Source: Gemmobacter sp.
Lineage (GTDB): Bacteria > Pseudomonadota > Alphaproteobacteria > Rhodobacterales > Rhodobacteraceae
Length of the DNA: 6,443 nucleotides
Assembly: GCA_030656535.1 (NCBI GenBank)
Contig: JAUSPL010000625.1
Coordinates: 1-6,443, forward strand
Direction of reading: 5' to 3'
The position numbers and the translations under genes are program-made. The notes under the pieces are model-generated. The model had not been told where the DNA came from, searched no databases, and saw only the letters and a list, made by a program, of their open reading frames with translations. This document shows, one piece after another, positions 6,239-6,443 of this stretch; the stretch's first letter is position 1, and the number at the start of each line of letters is the position of its first letter.

Positions 6239-6443
6239 TCAGTTGTCGCTTGGCCGACACAAATCCCGCTGATGTCGCCCAAGAACAGCAAGCGGTCGCT
6301 GTGGGCCACGGTCAGTGTGGCTTGACGGCTTCAAGTTCCACGGCAGCAGGTCGTCGAGGCGGCTTTGCGGATGGCCGTTGGCAATCGCGGTCAGGGTTGC
6401 CTTGAGATAGGCGAAGGGCTCGATGCCGTTGATCTTGCAGGTT
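6239..6443 (-). CDS. IS66-family transposase (TnpC), C-terminal fragment, cut by window edge
   Basis: Read leftward from base 6442, the frame gives TCKINGIEPFAYLKATL, then IANGHPQSRLDDLLPWNL and KPSS before a longer tail, ending at TGA 6241-6239. The blocks NGIEPFAYL, IANGHP and DDLLPWN are the hallmark C terminus of the large IS66 transposase, which catalyses movement of the element with the help of TnpA and TnpB. Only 67 codons are visible, so the DDE catalytic core and any inactivating changes lie outside. Members I recall stop shortly after LLPWN, whereas here about 28 more residues (SHTDRGP and onward) follow without family character. The original stop may have been lost, or the frame may run out of the element into flanking DNA. 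Confidence 0.8.
   Translation of the reverse strand, partial: TCKINGIEPFAYLKATLTAIANGHPQSRLDDLLPWNLKPSSHTDRGPQRPLAVLGRHQRDLCRPSDN
6288..6443 (-). mobile_element. IS66-family insertion sequence, right-hand part only
   Basis: The transposase C terminus shows that an IS66-type element enters the window from the right. I place its end tentatively at 6288, where GCAAGCGGTCGCTGT begins on the plus strand; this resembles the GTAAGCG-type termini of IS66 elements, with one mismatch in the first bases. The other end and any 8-bp target duplication are outside the window, so the boundary is a guess and the element could equally be a remnant. Confidence 0.5.

Noticed and set aside
6009..6260. 84-residue N-terminal extension of the MurD frame
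   Set aside because: It has no MurD-like sequence, and a strong AGGAG box sits directly before the ATG at 6008.

Overview
This window is a stretch of the division and cell wall (dcw) gene cluster of an alphaproteobacterium, most likely a member of the Rhodobacterales (Roseobacter/Rhodobacter type). The assignment rests on high GC content, the sequence flavour of FtsW, MurG, MurC and MurD, and the order murD, ftsW, murG, murC, small membrane protein, murB. I recall this order as typical of that group but could not check it here. All recognisable genes lie on the minus strand, so the cluster reads from right to left.

Layout in reading order: (1) 6443-6239, the 3' end of an IS66-family transposase cut by the window edge. 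(2) 6238-6009, a non-coding stretch with an 11-bp inverted repeat that could form alternative hairpins in a murD leader. (3) murD (6008-4605), whose stop codon lies inside a four-copy 7-bp tandem repeat. (4) A 422-bp gap (4604-4183) with a terminator-like hairpin soon after murD and a candidate promoter just before ftsW. (5) ftsW (4182-3016), murG (3016-1922), murC (1925-522) and a 77-residue membrane protein (525-292), joined by 1-4 nt stop/start overlaps and so very probably one translationally coupled transcript. (6) murB (243-1), N-terminal part only, cut by the left edge.

The genes serve one pathway. MurB reduces UDP-GlcNAc-enolpyruvate to UDP-MurNAc. MurC adds L-Ala and MurD adds D-Glu. 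MurG adds GlcNAc to lipid I to make lipid II on the inner face of the membrane, and FtsW (a SEDS glycosyltransferase) polymerises lipid II into septal peptidoglycan. All key motifs seen are intact and no gene is frameshifted.

I find no convincing exotic new system. The points most worth a second look are the small coupled membrane protein of unknown function, the stop-codon repeat at the end of murD, the possible split into two transcription units, the possible structural switch upstream of murD, and the IS66 end lying where mraY would usually be expected.
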